A DNA stretch of 64,000 bases, from NCBI GenBank assembly GCA_947846985.1, contig CANTUZ010000002.1, positions 12,073,587 to 12,137,586 on the forward strand, read 5' to 3'. Position numbers and translations under genes: made by a program. The DNA comes from Fratercula arctica (lineage: Eukaryota > Chordata > Aves > Charadriiformes > Alcidae). Positions 38,715-51,240 of this stretch are shown here, one piece after another (position 1 is the first letter of the stretch; every line of letters begins with the position of its first letter). A model generated the notes under the pieces. The model was not told the origin of the DNA. It ran no database searches and was given only the letters and a program-made list of their open reading frames with translations.

Positions 38715-41266
38715 CTAGGAATTTAAGAAATAAATAATAACGCAAGGGGATCCTGATTAATTCTCCCATGAGAATGAGCAAGACCATGATTTATTTTCTG
38801 CCAGAACAGGACACAGGTATATTAGTCTTATGTTTTCCAATCAGGAGGGGGAAAGATGCACAAAAAATGCAGCTCACAAAGCAGACAGTCATGTGAGTTT
38901 TACAAATTACACGAAAAATGCACTTTGAGAAGAGTGTTGGAATGAAACTAAAGGAACCTTAATAGTGATAACGTGACTTTTCCAACACATTATATCAGTT
39001 ATCAACCCAGAATGCCAGTACAGAAGACTGTGACCAAAACATTTCCTATGTGATGGCAATATATCTTGGTTTATAAACAGTATTTTCACATAAACCAAAA
39101 CCTACCCTGGCATTTATATGAATAATTTTACTAACTTAAGTCAATTTTATGTTAGCCATATATTTCCAATTCCCGTGCTAGTGATAAACCACTGGGAACT
39201 CTTCTGGTATTGGCAAAAGTAGCTCTAGACCAGAAATTGTGCAAGTGGCACTAAGAAATAAAATGGTGAGTTTACTGCAAATATCATCTGCGCTGAATTT
39301 TAGATGACATATGATGAAGGTATTCTCCTATTTTTAAAAATTCAAAAGTAGCAACTACAAGAATATTTCTTAGTGATTATAAAAATTAATATATTTAAGG
39401 AAATATTCAGACAAACATAAATATGAAAACTGTTCATCACTGAAGATAGTACAGAGGAAAAAATGAAAAGGCAGCATCATTCTTCTTTTCCCTGAATCTG
39501 TGCAAATATTGCTAGGAGTACTTTTTTCTTTAAGGAATCTGAAACATTTAATTGCACACTGAATTTCCAGTGTTCAAGCTAAGGAAATCAGTAACCATAT
39601 GTACACTATATTTTACCACAGAGCAGAAAAGATCAGCTTCTGTTGACAGTAATCTCATGGAGGTCAGCTTTATAGGTCAACTTCATGGAGCACATGAGGA
39701 AATTAGGAGTACACAAGCACTGATCCAAGCTCTACCTACTTCCTCTAACCCCATGATTTCCCTGTATGGACAATCTAAATATTTCAAGCTAAAAGTGAAG
39801 ACAAATGAAGCCACTCCAGCATCCCTCAATCCAAACATGTCACTGCCATGGCAAGGCAAGGTAATTCTCACATAGCTAATCTTAATCTATGAAAATCTTG
39901 ATTTGGGACACAGTGAAGCCATAAAACAAATGGAATTTCAAGAGCTGCTGGTTACTAGCCCTTTCAGGAATTATATTATCTGGACAATCAGAAGATTAAT
40001 TAAAATACAGAAGTCCATGCCTGGAGAAGAGCAAGTCGAGGTAAACATGTAGGGATGGTGAGAAGGAAAAAGAAGACATTTTAGCTACAGGTTAGCAACT
40101 GCTCGAGATGGGGCTCAATAATATTCAGTTATATTTTACTACTACTGTTCATCACCAAAACACAATTATGTAGGCCAAATTATGCTCAGAAGTCCTTTTT
40201 ACTGACTTCAAAAGGTGCTGCGTAGCATGTCATAGCATGTCAGAGCAGGCTTTGACCCCAGGAAATTTGTATGATTGCAGTGGCAATGAAGGAACAGCCT
40301 CAGTATTTTAATTTCTACCAGGTCACCGCTCTCCAAAATGAAAGAAAATCTTGTGTAAAACAGAGCTGAGAGGCTTCTAAGTCAAACTGGCATTAACATG
40401 GCTAATAAGTTTCAAAATTTTATTTAAAGTTAGTCTATTGAAGGGACAATGATTACAAGTAAATATTAAATAATGAGAACCCTGAAGACAATAGGACAAT
40501 TTCTCATACCTCTACTGATACTTTGTGGCATCAGATGCCATAAGGAAAGCCACAAATTATAACTATTCCTAGTACATATTACTTGAAAATATCAACATTA
40601 ATTAGAAATGCTAAAATCACATTTGTTTCAACTTGTTTGTCAGAGACCCAGAATTCCATTCAATAGATTAGAAACTGCCAGATGTAAAAGGTTATCTCTG
40701 CAATCATTTTATTTCCCTCAGTAACAAGCACAATGCAGTTATTTATGTGCATCAAACACTAAACATTAGATAAAGTAAAATACTACAAGAAAGCACTGAA
40801 TGAAGAAGTCTGAGTAACACTTCTCTGGATGAAACAGAATACCAACCAACATCTTCACAACAGAACTCTGGAATTGCTTGAAACTGCAAAACCATTAGAT
40901 GTGCAGAGCTGAGCACAAATCGCCATCAGGTCAAACTAAGCTCTCCATTCGGCTTTTTCTCAATAGTCAGTGTAGTGTTGCCAGGTGAGGAATCCTACCA
41001 TTCTTGGCATATAGTTAAATACAAGAAAGCACTTCAAACATGTTTCTTGAAAGGAGCAGCAGAACTGCGGCAAAATGTGACAGCAGGAGTCAGAAGGTTG
41101 TGTGCTGTCAAGCAGTGTTGACTCTGTAACACACTGAAGTCTTGAATCTTTGGAAGGAATACAACCCTTCAACCTACACCACCACTCACTTAAGTTACCG
41201 TTCCTAAAGACTACGCAAATCCATCGCCCATTTAATCTACTTGTGCCCTTTCAGGTGTCTGCTCAC
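38715..41266 (-). other. DIP2C: Intron W9-W10 (2,552 bp)
   Basis: Bounded by GAG|GTGAGC and ATTCCTAG. AT-rich, no repeat family recognised. A plus ORF of 107 codons (39552-39875) has no resemblance I know. Confidence 0.85.
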
Positions 41267-41388
41267 CTCCACGATCATCTTCACTGTAGGTAACGTGGTA
41301 GCTATGTTCTGGGGATGTGGAGGTCGAACTGTTATTGGCACACAGCCTGCATACAGGCATCCGTAAAATGCGGCAATCAGGTCTATTC
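41267..41388 (-). CDS. DIP2C: DIP2C exon W9 (A2-like motif)
   Basis: The 122-nt exon completes the split Gly codon and encodes IDLIAAFYGCLYAGCVPITV, then RPPHPQNIATTLPTVKMIVE (local residues 374-413). FYGCLYAGCVPITVRPP matches the A2 region of FAAL-type enzymes (pattern FxGCLYAGxxAVPxxPP). Acceptor TTCATGCAG, donor GAG|GTGAGC. Confidence 0.97.
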
Positions 41389-43016
41389 CTGCATGAAGAA
41401 CAAAACAAAAATCCTCCCCTGAAAATCAAATCATTTAATCACAGACGCCTATGTCAGCATAAATATTACTTGGAACTCGACTTAGAAGGTTAAATGAGCG
41501 ACTAAGCCCTTTAACAGACTTCTTTTTCAGACCCTTGTCAGTATTTGTTCAGCTTCACTGATTCCTTTCAATTGTACTGTTCTTCTGAGCATGAAAAACC
41601 AAAGGCGACACACAAAGCTGCAGCCAGATATCATCATTTAAGTGAACTCCACTTTTATGAACAGGAAGTAACTTGTTAAAAAGACTGGTTTCTACACATT
41701 AATCATCTTCCTTAATTTACATTTATAGACAAATGAGAGTCTACGAGAAGAGGGATGCTCCAGCAATAGGATGAGGTAGAACGATCCCTGTTCCAAACAG
41801 CTGCAGATGGAACATCTGGAGGTTTCATTAAATACTGTCTTTCTCTTGTCATTTTTAACCTCAGATATGTACCTTCAACTTACCTCCCTGAACTTTTACA
41901 GTAAAAAATGGAGTAATGATTTTAGAATCCTACTTCTAACATAAAATTAGTGATGTTCTATATAAATATTGACTGCAGGTGACAGACCGTGGACAGCACA
42001 CTTCAGGCTATCTAAGGAGACTGAATGGACAACAGCACAAAGATCCCATGAATACTGTTATTTGATAGCTCCCTGGCACTGTACACAACCTGTGATAAGG
42101 TGACAATAGGGGCTGTTTTATTCTTTCAGTCGAAAAGGATCTGGAGTATTGGTAGGTTAGTCTTCCCTCAGTACAATGCTTTATTCATGGGAAGTGAAAT
42201 ACAGAAAATAAAAACTTAAGTTTAAAATACTAGTGGAAAAGGTTTTCCCATATTGAACATTGAGAAATTACTCCTATAAACCATAAAGATTTAAGCAGCC
42301 CTTACAAACCAAATAACACAATACAGACCTTAAATCAGACTGTTTATTTCACCAACACACATGATATACTAAAGATAATAGAGCAGCACTAGAACAGAAA
42401 TAATTTCAAGCAAACGTCAAACATGGTAGCGGTTAACACAAGCTTAAAAGCCCTTATGTCAAAGGAGGAAAATCCAAGACACAGAGAGGTGTCTAGGTTA
42501 AAAATCTATAGAGAAAATAGTGATTATAATTTGGTATTTCTTAATCATCTGCTATTTATTCATCATATTTCTACTCTAAAAAAATATGGATTACTTCCTA
42601 GGTATTGCTATTTTACCCTCATGAAACAGCACTTCCAAGAGGGAATTGAACAGGTGAGTCTAAGAACACTCAGCAGATGGAATACTTTAGCAGAATTATG
42701 TGCTCATAAAATAGTATATTTCAAGCAAATTAAAAGAAAAGCAGTTATTATATTTGACTGCTTATAAGATACAGGTTTTAAAAACACAGGTTAATCTTAA
42801 TCTGAACCCAAAGAAATAGTATATATGCACATACGGAAAGATAAATTCTTTTAAATATGTTCAACTAAGTTCAAAGAAATGTATATAAGGCAAATATTTT
42901 GTGTTTTGCCAACTCACATAGTTTGCAGGTTGGTAACACCATCAACGCAGCACTGTTCTAAAGGATCTTGATAAACTTTTGTGACTACCAAGGCACCAAA
43001 TATGGCAGTTCTTTAC
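41389..43016 (-). other. DIP2C: Intron W8-W9 (1,628 bp)
   Basis: Bounded by CAG|GTAAAG and CATGCAG. No repeat recognised. A plus-strand 114-codon ORF (42423-42767) is probably chance in AT-rich sequence. Confidence 0.85.
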
Positions 43017-43140
43017 CTGGTGGGTAAACCAAAGCCACATGGTCTCCATCTTGTAAATGTCCCCGTTCCATCAACATGACAGCTATCTTCTCAGCTCGTT
43101 TATGTAGCTGGACACATGTGAGCGAGTTGGCTATTGTTCC
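43017..43140 (-). CDS. DIP2C: DIP2C exon W8 (second domain, A1 region)
   Basis: The 124-nt exon encodes GTIANSLTCVQLHKRAEKIA, then VMLMERGHLQDGDHVALVYP, P and one base of Gly (local residues 332-373). The pattern LTxxQLxxRAxxIAxxLxxxGxxxGDxVALxYPPG is the A1/A2 opening of an adenylate-forming domain. An ORF that starts with an upstream methionine at 43239 is not the real start: that part is intron. Acceptor TTCTGTGCAG, donor CAG|GTAAAG. Confidence 0.97.
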
Positions 43141-43854
43141 CTGCACAGAAAGAAAGATAAATGTCACAGAAGATAATGCAATGTGCTGAAACGCTATGTT
43201 CCTCTGCACCTTAGAAGTTACTGGATGAGGTGCAGCCACAGTATGTCACACAATCAACTTAAATGTGTAAACCTTCAGCCTTATGCCAAACTGTAGTTGG
43301 AAGGAAAAAAGACATTTGTAGAAGAACATTCTCTGTTCCCTTCTCTGTACCTTCTGCCCTGAAACGGTGTTTTCCCTCTAACCAAGGGAGTACAGTAGTA
43401 TGCTAAAATCCTGCCAATGTAACCTGTACTCCTTCCCTCGCACCCAGGCAGCTACGGCCCGGAAAGTGCCTTTACGATCTCTGCAGCAATCTGGAGAATC
43501 TGTGGAGAGCAATCCTGAAAATTGCACTCTGCTGTCTGCACGCTGGAGTGAAGCCAAATGGCACAGCAGAAATACTTTAAAAGACAAGAGACAAAAGACA
43601 CAGGAGAAAACAATACTTAGTGACAGGGAAAAACAATTAGTCTGGAACAAAGGCTAAGCACATGCATATAAATGAAATAAGAGATGAAAGGCATTTGTCG
43701 AATTTGACTAACTCTGGTCAGCATGAAAAAAATGGAGAAGAGACAATAAGCTACAGAGTTTACCTTTTTGAAACACTTCAAATAGCACCAACCCAAAATC
43801 ATCAACAGATACAGTGTTTTAAATTGGATGAATGTTACGGTTCTTGCATTCCTT

Positions 43855-43912
43855 AAGTGTATATATATGCATGTGTGCATGTGTGTACATATGCACACAC
43901 AGAAATACACAT
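43855..43912. repeat. Mixed AT/GT/CA alternating tract with inverted repeat
   Basis: TATATATATGCATGTGTGCA, then TGTGTACATATGCACACACA. GTGTGCAT and ATGCACAC form eight-base inverted arms. This is alternating purine-pyrimidine sequence, a simple repeat. Confidence 0.6.
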
Positions 43913-44930
43913 TTAGAGAAATATATACATCTGTACCACAAAATTCACTACCACAGCTGACATCTCAGAAGAGAAATCTGAAAATGAAGGTGCAGGAGAG
44001 ACTGACTGCGGCCAGAGCTGGCCTGGGCAGGTCTGGGCTGAGACAAAGGGACAGGGCAGTACGGGAAGGGCTGCACATCTGCTTGTGTACTTGTTCTGTG
44101 GAGAAAGAGGATTTCAGTCTCCAGTACTGCTATGATATACCTGGCACATACCACAAGCACTAAGTTCACTTAAAAATAGGGAGTTTGAAAAAATTGGGGG
44201 AAAAAAAGGTGAGGAAAAAAAAATATACACACACTTAAAAACAACAATGTATCAAAACTGCAATGCAATCAAAAATAACTGCATCACTATCCTTATGAAG
44301 AGAGAAAGGAAGAAGGTCTACTGTTTTAAAGAAATAGTGTTTACACTCATATTTTAACAAGGCAAGGAATAATAAGCATTTGTTGTGACTGCTGGTTTCT
44401 ATCTACCATCACCATTCCACAAACTGCTGCAGTATTTATTGACAACAAGCTTCTGAGATAAGAGAGCAGTTCAATGAAAGTATAGCACTGGAAGAAGTGC
44501 CATGTTATCAGGCACCACTTGGCATTTACAAACTTTATAACAAACTATATGCAAACTCAAACACTGTCAATAAAGAGGACAACTTAACTGAAAATAAAAA
44601 AGGCAAAGTCAGGGCTTACCATTCCTCTTCACAATCTTCAGCAGCCCCACTTACTAAAATGCACTTCAGACAATTTTGATCAGTCTTCTGAACAATGTGG
44701 AGATCATTTCACTAAGAAAGCTTCCTCTAAAAACACATTTAACGATACAGATGCTGGACTAGAGACAGCTTCCATCTGTACAGCCCTAAATATGGCCAAA
44801 GTGACCTGAGATCTGAGTGTCCTTGTCACTGTGGACCTGCCAGTAGGAATGTGCTTAAAACTCTTCACTCCTCCTTTCAAGAAATTGCCTGTTTGCACAG
44901 TCATGGGAAGAAGGACCCTTTATATCCCCA

Positions 44931-45326
44931 CATAGAATCATAGAATTGCCCAGGTTGGAAGGGACCTTTCAGATTCAACTAGACCAACCATCAACCTAAC
45001 TCTTGACAAAAACCATCACTAAACCATATCTCTAAGCACTGTGTCTACCTGTCTTCTAAATACCTCCAGGGATGGTGCCTCAACCACTTCCCTGGGCAGC
45101 CTGTTCCAATGCTTGGTAACCATTTCTGTGAAGAAATTTTTCCTAATATCCGATCTAAACCTCCCCTGGCGCAACTTCAGGCCATTTCCTCTTGTCCTAT
45201 CGCCTGTTCCTTGGGAGAAGAGACCAACCCCCACCTCTGTATACCCTCCTGTCAGGTAGTTGTAGAGAGTGATAAGGTCTCCCCTCGGCCTCCTTTTCTC
45301 CAGGCTGAACAACCCCAGCTCCCTAC
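44931..45326 (-). mobile_element. CR1 LINE, 5'-truncated (copy 2)
   Basis: The reverse CR1 tail CATAGAATCATAGAATTGCC at 44931 opens the element. The ORF2 C-terminal tail then runs at 45312-45019 on the minus strand (about 97 codons), with [12 protein letters not shown] replaced by [41 protein letters not shown] and [15 protein letters not shown]. It is sense with DIP2C and lacks the RT and endonuclease parts. Confidence 0.95.
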
Positions 45327-45833
45327 ATCAGAAGCACGGGTCCCACTGACACAGAAAGGGAGCTGCTGCAAATCATGTAAATTTGTGCAAAACTTGTTTA
45401 TGTTTAGGACTTCTGGCACTTGCTGCACAGGAACCGGCAGAAAGACAGTGTTTATATCAAGTGCAAGGAAGGAGAATCGCGTTGTTGGACAAGAATCACT
45501 GGCAAGCACCAGGCAACTATTCCCTTCGGGCCCTTTATACGAGGTGTCCTGCGCTGTAAAAGTGTTGCAATCCTTCATGACACACGCTAAGAACAATGCA
45601 CTGTGCTAATTTTGAAATATTCCAAATTCTCAAAAAGCTTGGGTTACAGGAAAACACTAATCTCAGTGGATTTCTATTAGTCATCCACTGCAAGATGCCT
45701 GGATATTTTAGAACAAAGCGTACAGACAACGTGCAAGAAGGACTAAAAAGGGAAAAGTTACAAATGAGAACTAAAATTCAAAACAGGCAATAAAACTTGC
45801 CTAGGTTAAACCCCACCAAACCTGTCACTCCTT

Positions 45834-45873
45834 TCCATAAAACACTAAATCTCTCCATAAAGCATTACATCTC
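45834..45873. repeat. 20-bp imperfect tandem duplication
   Basis: TCCATAAAACACTAAATCTC is followed at once by TCCATAAAGCATTACATCTC, 17 of 20 identical. Confidence 0.75.
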
Positions 45874-46101
45874 TCAAACAAATTTCGTATGATAAGATAC
45901 TCCATGCTGAGAGCAGTGGAGAAACTGAATTTCAAAATTCAACTATTTTTCACTTCTATGGAATGATAAACTATTTTGTTAATCCTTGTTTTGCACATTG
46001 TGTCCTTCCCTCCCACTGTTTGAACCCTTCTGCCAGCATGGGAAGTCTGGCTTTAAATAAAGCTCAAAAGCAACAGCCTGTGTGGAGAAGATGGGACAGT
46101 A

Positions 46102-46217
46102 CATAGAATCATAGAATGGTTCAGGTTGGAAGAGACCTTAAAGATCATCTAGTTCCAACCCCCTCCGATGGGCTGTGACACCTCCCACTAGACCAGGTTG
46201 CTCAAAGCCCCATCCAG
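46102..46217 (-). mobile_element. CR1 LINE, very short 3' end (copy 3)
   Basis: CATAGAATCATAGAATGGTT, CAGGTTGGAAGAGACCTTAA and AGATCATCTAGTTCCAACCC, then 'ctcccactagaccaggttgctcaaagcccc' are the last ~115 bp of a bird CR1 in reverse. It has only 3' UTR. Confidence 0.95.
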
Positions 46218-46752
46218 AGACATATCACTGTCTCTTTCTCACAGCATCTTTGCTCCTAACTTACAGGACGGAACGATGCACTATTTTAATGGTGCAATAT
46301 TGAATCTATAAAGATCATTGCCTCTCAAGTTTTCTACTTTGCCACAGACAACTACATTACTACTTCATTATTACCTGTCAAGTTGCACATGTTCACATAA
46401 TATTAGCTATTAATCTGAATTTAAAAAAGGTCATTTAATGACGTATGGGTAGCCTCAAACTGAACTGTAATATGGGCTGGGGAAGCATATCCTGTAAATA
46501 CAGTAAGTGGTCATTTCACAGGGGTTCACAAATTACTGGAGGTTTAAGAACCCATCCAAGTTGCGTAGGGACCACAGTGGCTGAGACAACACCAGCTACT
46601 CCAGGTGGCCCGGGGGAACAGCACTATTCCAGGCCCCTCCTCTCCTGGAGATCCTCACACACTACGTGTATTTCCCAGTTTTGACAGATGTGTCTAGACA
46701 CACTGTGGTGGTACAGCGGTGGAACAGATTTTCATTCTCTACAGTGGTCTTG

Positions 46753-47266
46753 GGAATCATAGAATCATAGAATCTTCATGGTTGGAAAGGACCTTTGAGA
46801 TCATCGAGTCCAACCATACACACACAAAACACCCCCCCTACAATCTCTGTCATTAGAGCATGCCCTGAAGTGCCAAATCTAGATGTTTCTTAAATACCTC
46901 TAGGGATGGTGACTCAACCACCTCCCTGGGCAGGCTGTTCCAGAGCCTGACCACTCTTTCAGTAAAGTAATTCTTCCTAATATCTAATCTAAACCTCCCC
47001 TGCCGCAGCTTCAGACCATTTCCTCTGGTCCTGTCATTATTCACCTGGGAGAAGAGGCCAACACCCACCTCTCTACACCCTCCTTTCAGGTAGCTGTAGA
47101 GGGCAATGAGGTCTCCCCTCAGCCTCCTCTTCTCCAAACTAAACATGCCCAGCTCCCTCAACCTCTCCTCATATGGCTTGATCTTCAGACCCCTCACCAG
47201 CTTGGTAGCTCTTCTCTGGACACGCTCCAGCACTTCAATGTCCCTCTTGTACAGAGGGGCCCAGAA
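46753..47266 (-). mobile_element. CR1 LINE, 5'-truncated (copy 4, longest)
   Basis: About 514 bp. The doubled tail GGAATCATAGAATCATAG opens it on the plus strand. ORF2 tail at 47233-46853 (minus, about 126 codons) is intact to its stop: [20 protein letters not shown] begins it, followed by [39 protein letters not shown] and [19 protein letters not shown]. It ends 677 bp 3' of exon W7 and is in sense with the gene. No RT catalytic domain is present. Confidence 0.96.
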
Positions 47267-47942
47267 TTATTGGTTTGTCATCTACAATCATCTAGGAAGT
47301 CTCTAATCACCGACTCTTGGTAAAGCCAAGTTCTGTACCATGTGATATACATTAACTCATTTTTGATAAGTAATGAAATGCTGTGCCAGACTGGCACCTC
47401 ATGTAGGCTATGCAGAGAGATTTACTAATGATCGCCTGCAGACCTGGTTGGATTCTGGACATACCTCGTCTTCTCTTCACCTCCTTTCTCCATTCTCACA
47501 CCTCCCCTAGACGGTCCAGTCTCAAAACCAACAATCATTGTTTTATTTAGGGAAAATGCTTTGATTTTGCCAAGCCTGTGCTTTTCAAATTGGAAATCAG
47601 GATTTTGAGCAGTATTAAACACTACTGTTTGGTATAGGAACAATCAGTATTGAAACAGATTTGCAGTGTCAGCTCACCCACAACATATATGTGGTGGAAA
47701 AAGAAATGAGAAATGTGTAAGGTGTGCTGCCTGATACAAAAGCAATCTATATTTTGACAACTGGCAATGATTATTCTCTTTTCCTTTCTGCCTCAGTGAA
47801 CATTAAATATAACAGCTGAGTATTAATGGGAAAAGAAACAGAAAGATCGCGTTCAGCCATAGCACGAGCAGGTGCGGCTGAAATACCAGTGTGCCATTTT
47901 CCAAACCGCCGCCTGTCAAGAGGAACAGTCTGAGCTTCTTAC

Positions 47943-48023
47943 CCTGCAGTTGAGCAGAGTGTAGAGCACATGGTCAGGAGTGGTCTGAGCTCTCCACTGC
48001 AACACTTCGGAGAGGAAGAGGAA
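47943..48023 (-). CDS. DIP2C: DIP2C exon W7 (start of second adenylate-forming domain)
   Basis: The 81-nt exon (27 codons, phase 0 on both sides) encodes FLFLSEVLQWRAQTTPDHVL and YTLLNCR (local residues 305-331). In DIP2 proteins this is the opening helix of the second adenylate-forming domain. It was missed as a separate ORF because it is short and lacks ATG. Acceptor TTTTAG, donor AGG|GTAAGA. Being 81 nt, its skipping would keep the frame. Confidence 0.95.
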
Positions 48024-48806
48024 CTAAAATAAAGCAGAGTCATAGTCATGACACTAAATAACTTTTTGGCTTTAAAAACCAGAAAACTATTTTTGCTAGT
48101 TTAGCTATATCTTTCTTATTTATATGCTACATTTTACATCAACACCCAGAAGCACTAAACATGAATTAATTCTTTTGTCATCACACATATTTATAGTAAG
48201 GTGCTTTTGCATGGTAGCAGCAGCCTCTCTGGAAGTGAAGCCACTGCTGGGATTATGATAAATTACTACATAAACTTTCAAAGCAATGAACCAGTTCTTA
48301 CTGATCTCCCTGAATTTAAGCACAATTTTAATTCTTTAGCTTCTTTTCTTGTTCTTACTGTAAGTAAATATTTTTACAGCTTAGAACTTACTAATTTAAT
48401 TACTCACATAAGCCCCCCAAAGAGCTGAATTTCAACTTATTTTTACAGGATCAAAATAACAACAACTAAGATCAGGACCATGTATGCAAACAAAATTCCC
48501 CTGACCCCACTTGAACTAGTAAAAAAGATATAATAAAGGGTGATTTCTGGTAGAAGCCCCCTTAACACTTTCCACCATGTTTGTTCTGTTGTCCCATGTA
48601 AACTTATTAAAAAAATCCATATAAAGGAAACGCAGTGGTCCCCCTCACGTCTATTTTACATTTATCTGTAAAAGGGGTTCTGGAATATTTTAGTGTGAAT
48701 TAAAAAAATGCCATCAGCAAATTCTGCAACAATAATAATACAATCTATGCACTGCTAAGTGTCCAAATGCTAACTAGTTAAACCATATCTGAAAAGGTTA
48801 GCTTAC
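48024..48806 (-). other. DIP2C: Intron W6-W7 (783 bp)
   Basis: Bounded by AAG|GTAAGC and TTATTTTAG. No repeat recognised. Confidence 0.85.
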
Positions 48807-48916
48807 CTTTCTGGCTTGGTCATTATCTTCTATTTGCCCCAAGTCTCTACCGCTGGCCTGTGCAATTCTTTTTCCAGAGACCAAGTTCCCCACCATCACA
48901 GAGGCAGGGCCAATTT
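48807..48916 (-). CDS. DIP2C: DIP2C exon W6 (linker between domains)
   Basis: The 110-nt exon completes a split Glu codon and encodes IGPASVMVGNLVSGKRIAQA, then SGRDLGQIEDNDQARK (local residues 268-304). This is the linker between the two adenylate-forming domains and is highly conserved in DIP2; the EDNDQARK ending favours the C paralogue over the ENDLVRK-like ending of other members. Acceptor TTATTCTAG, donor AAG|GTAAGC. Confidence 0.96.
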
Positions 48917-51038
48917 CTAGAATAAAGCAGAAATGTGCTAAGTGCAGTAAAAATCCTCTGCTTGTGGATGAAAAGTCTTTTTATTTCTTTTGCATTACAT
49001 GATATTTTCCTCATTGCTATCCACAACACCAAACCTTGAGCACATCTCTGTTGATACAAACTTTGGTTGATGGACCAGCTGTAGCTGGAAGAGACGTAGG
49101 CCTGGATTCATCCTCTCTAAACGTATCTAACTGAGGAGCCCATTTAGCACGGGCTCTCTACAGCCAGAGACACATCTTCTCTGCCTTGGTATGAGGAATC
49201 TTTGGAAAATTCAGCTCCTAATTTAGGCATGTCCATTCAAGTGCCTAAAACCATATGAGATGCATCCAGGCTTCAGGAACAATGTTCCTATTTCTCTCTT
49301 CTGTTCCCTGAGCAGTTGCATCTGCATTAGCAATTCTGTAATGCTACGGACACGAAGTGACAAGGATTAGGAAGGCAGATGGTGCATATAATAAAATATA
49401 TGCAAGCCCTTTAGCACAAGGTAGAGACTGAAGAAAAATAATTTAACTTTAGAAGAAAGGTAGATGTCACAGCTGACACTTCTCCATGAGGTGGATTTCA
49501 CTGATCTTTTGTTGCTGCCATTAGGGAGTAATACCTGTCTCACAGGTACCATTTATGCTCATGTTAACATTTGTTTTCTGCTTCTTCCAGCATGGATTAC
49601 TGATCAACTGCAATTGATACCAGGCTTTACTTCTAGTCTATGATGTCCGGGCTTTGTCTCAGTGATGGTATGTGGTATAAATGTCAAAACCCAAGATGTT
49701 TAAGTAACCAGATAATGTACAATAAACGACATCTACAAACTACTCTGCTTTAGAAAGATGAAAGCAATGTCCTCTGGGTATGTCACAACTAGGCAAAATA
49801 GGAGAATGTGATGCTATCAGTTTGGTTTCTGCATTCCTGGCATTGCTTTTGCCATAGTGATACATAATGTATACATAATGTATCTATAAGTATCTCCACT
49901 GCACTGATCCTATTTCAGTGATTACTTTGTGAAGCAGCAACAAGGAAATACCGAAGTGAACACTGCAGTTAAAAGCTTCATTGCTTTCGTTAAGTTAGTG
50001 GAAGTCACTGTTAACCTCTGATGTTCTCCATATCCGCAACTGAGATTATGGTTTTGATTTCTGAAACATTTGTCCAAAGGTTTTAAATAAAGAAACAAGC
50101 TGATGTTTTTGGCAAATGTGCACTGAATTCATGATGGACAGTCCCCATATTTGAGATCCAGAGGGTAAAACCACTTCATATTCCAAGTTGGTTTCCAAAG
50201 TGGAAAGTAACCAACACTTAGACTAATGTAGCTGAACTCAGGTCTTAAGCCTGAGGTTACAGATCCAGAAATCCTTAAAATTAATCTGAGTACTAAAATC
50301 TGCAATTAGATTCAAAGTCAAAAATTTGCTAAAATTTGTTTGTTGATTGGGCATGAGTAACCAGAGACTGGAATACAGCAGGCTACAAGGGCCTTCTCAG
50401 TCTCTTGAGTCAGTGCCTTGCTGTGCCATTTCATCCAATATTCTTCATAAAGTGTGGCAGAACTTCTCAAGAGTCCTCTTAAAACTAATTAGAGTATTCC
50501 CTCAAGTATACCTCCTGTAAGAATAATCCAGAACCTCCCTACTCAGGTAAAAACCTTTATCCTCATTCTTGGGTTTAATTTATTCATGACCAGTTTTTAA
50601 GTATTTGCTCTTCTTCCAACACTGTTACTCAGTGTCAACAACCCTCTTCCTCTCTATTTCTACTTTACAAACTCAGCCTTCAAATAAGCCAAGATTTTAT
50701 CTTTCTCTGTTTCAGTCTCAGTCCATCCTCTTTAAACACAACTGATGAGGAATTTACAAAGAACTCCAGGTGTGATCTCAGCAATGCCTTGTAGAGTGAT
50801 AAAAAAGTCTTCATTTTTAATGAACTTAGGTTTTTGGACCATTTTCCCTTGCACTCTTTGTGAAGGTGCATCTAGCCTCTGCCAAAACCAATGATGTTCT
50901 TAACACACCTGGAAAATTCAACAGGAACAGCTGATCGAGCTGATTCTCACCTGCATTAACAGTTACTTGATTTTGCTCCACACAGTACCATGAACACGCA
51001 GCATTAAGTCACGGTCCCTTTGCCTTCACTCATCTTAC
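48917..51038 (-). other. DIP2C: Intron W5-W6 (2,122 bp)
   Basis: Holds one ancient CR1 fossil (see entry). Near 49185-49250 TTTAGGCATGTCCATTCAAG resembles scattered ancient amniote repeats but is too short to classify. Confidence 0.85.
50480..50830 (-). mobile_element. Ancient CR1-type LINE fragment
   Basis: Order of worn motifs follows reversed CR1: 'aacctccctactcaggtaaaaacctttatcctcattctt', 'tttattcatgaccagttttt', and near the right end AACTCCAGGTGTGATCTCAG followed by GCAATGCCTTGTAGAG. A minus-strand frame around 50740-50810 keeps SLYKALLRSHLEF, reminiscent of the CR1 'LYxALVRPHLEY' motif. Bounds are approximate; it is much older than copies 2-4. Confidence 0.6.
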
Positions 51039-51240
51039 CTGGTTGTTTTTGCCTTGGTTTGGGCAGGTTTGTTACACATGTGTGGGGACACATCAGCACG
51101 TTACAAGGATGCAGCGATCCTTCCAAGAAGAGCTGTTTGGTTTCTGACAGGTGTATTCCTCCCAGTGGTGTTTTGGGAAGCGTGTTTGCTGGTACGAGCG
51201 CTAGGCAGTAGACTCCCACTTGATGAATACTGTCAATAGC
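51039..51240 (-). CDS. DIP2C: DIP2C exon W5 (end of first adenylate-forming domain)
   Basis: The 202-nt exon encodes 67 codons plus one base, AIDSIHQVGVYCLALVPANT to NLPKPRQKQP (local residues 201-267). LPKTPLGGIHLSETKQLFLE occupies the place of the A10 motif of adenylate-forming enzymes (P-x-T-x-x-G-K-...), but the canonical GK is GG. MCPHTCVTNLPKPRQK is a near-invariant DIP2 stretch. Acceptor TTTTTTTAG, donor CAG|GTAAGA. Plus-strand ORFs at 51020-51239 are antisense shadows. Confidence 0.97.

Larger units (their letters stand above)
43141..47942 (-). other. DIP2C: Intron W7-W8 (4,802 bp)
   Basis: Bounded by AGG|GTAAGA and TGTGCAG. It holds three CR1 copies between 44.9 and 47.3 kb, a mixed GT/CA/AT tract and a 20-bp tandem duplication. 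ORFs at 45109-45609 and 45252-45596 partly reflect the CR1 reverse strand. Confidence 0.88.

Noticed and set aside
43140..43239. Extension of exon W8 upstream to a methionine (MAAPHPVTSK)
   Set aside because: The acceptor TTCTGTGCAG at 43141 and the continuous frame from W7 show this is intron.
45109..45609. 166-codon plus ORF
   Set aside because: Half of it is the reverse strand of CR1 copy 2; the rest has no similarity.
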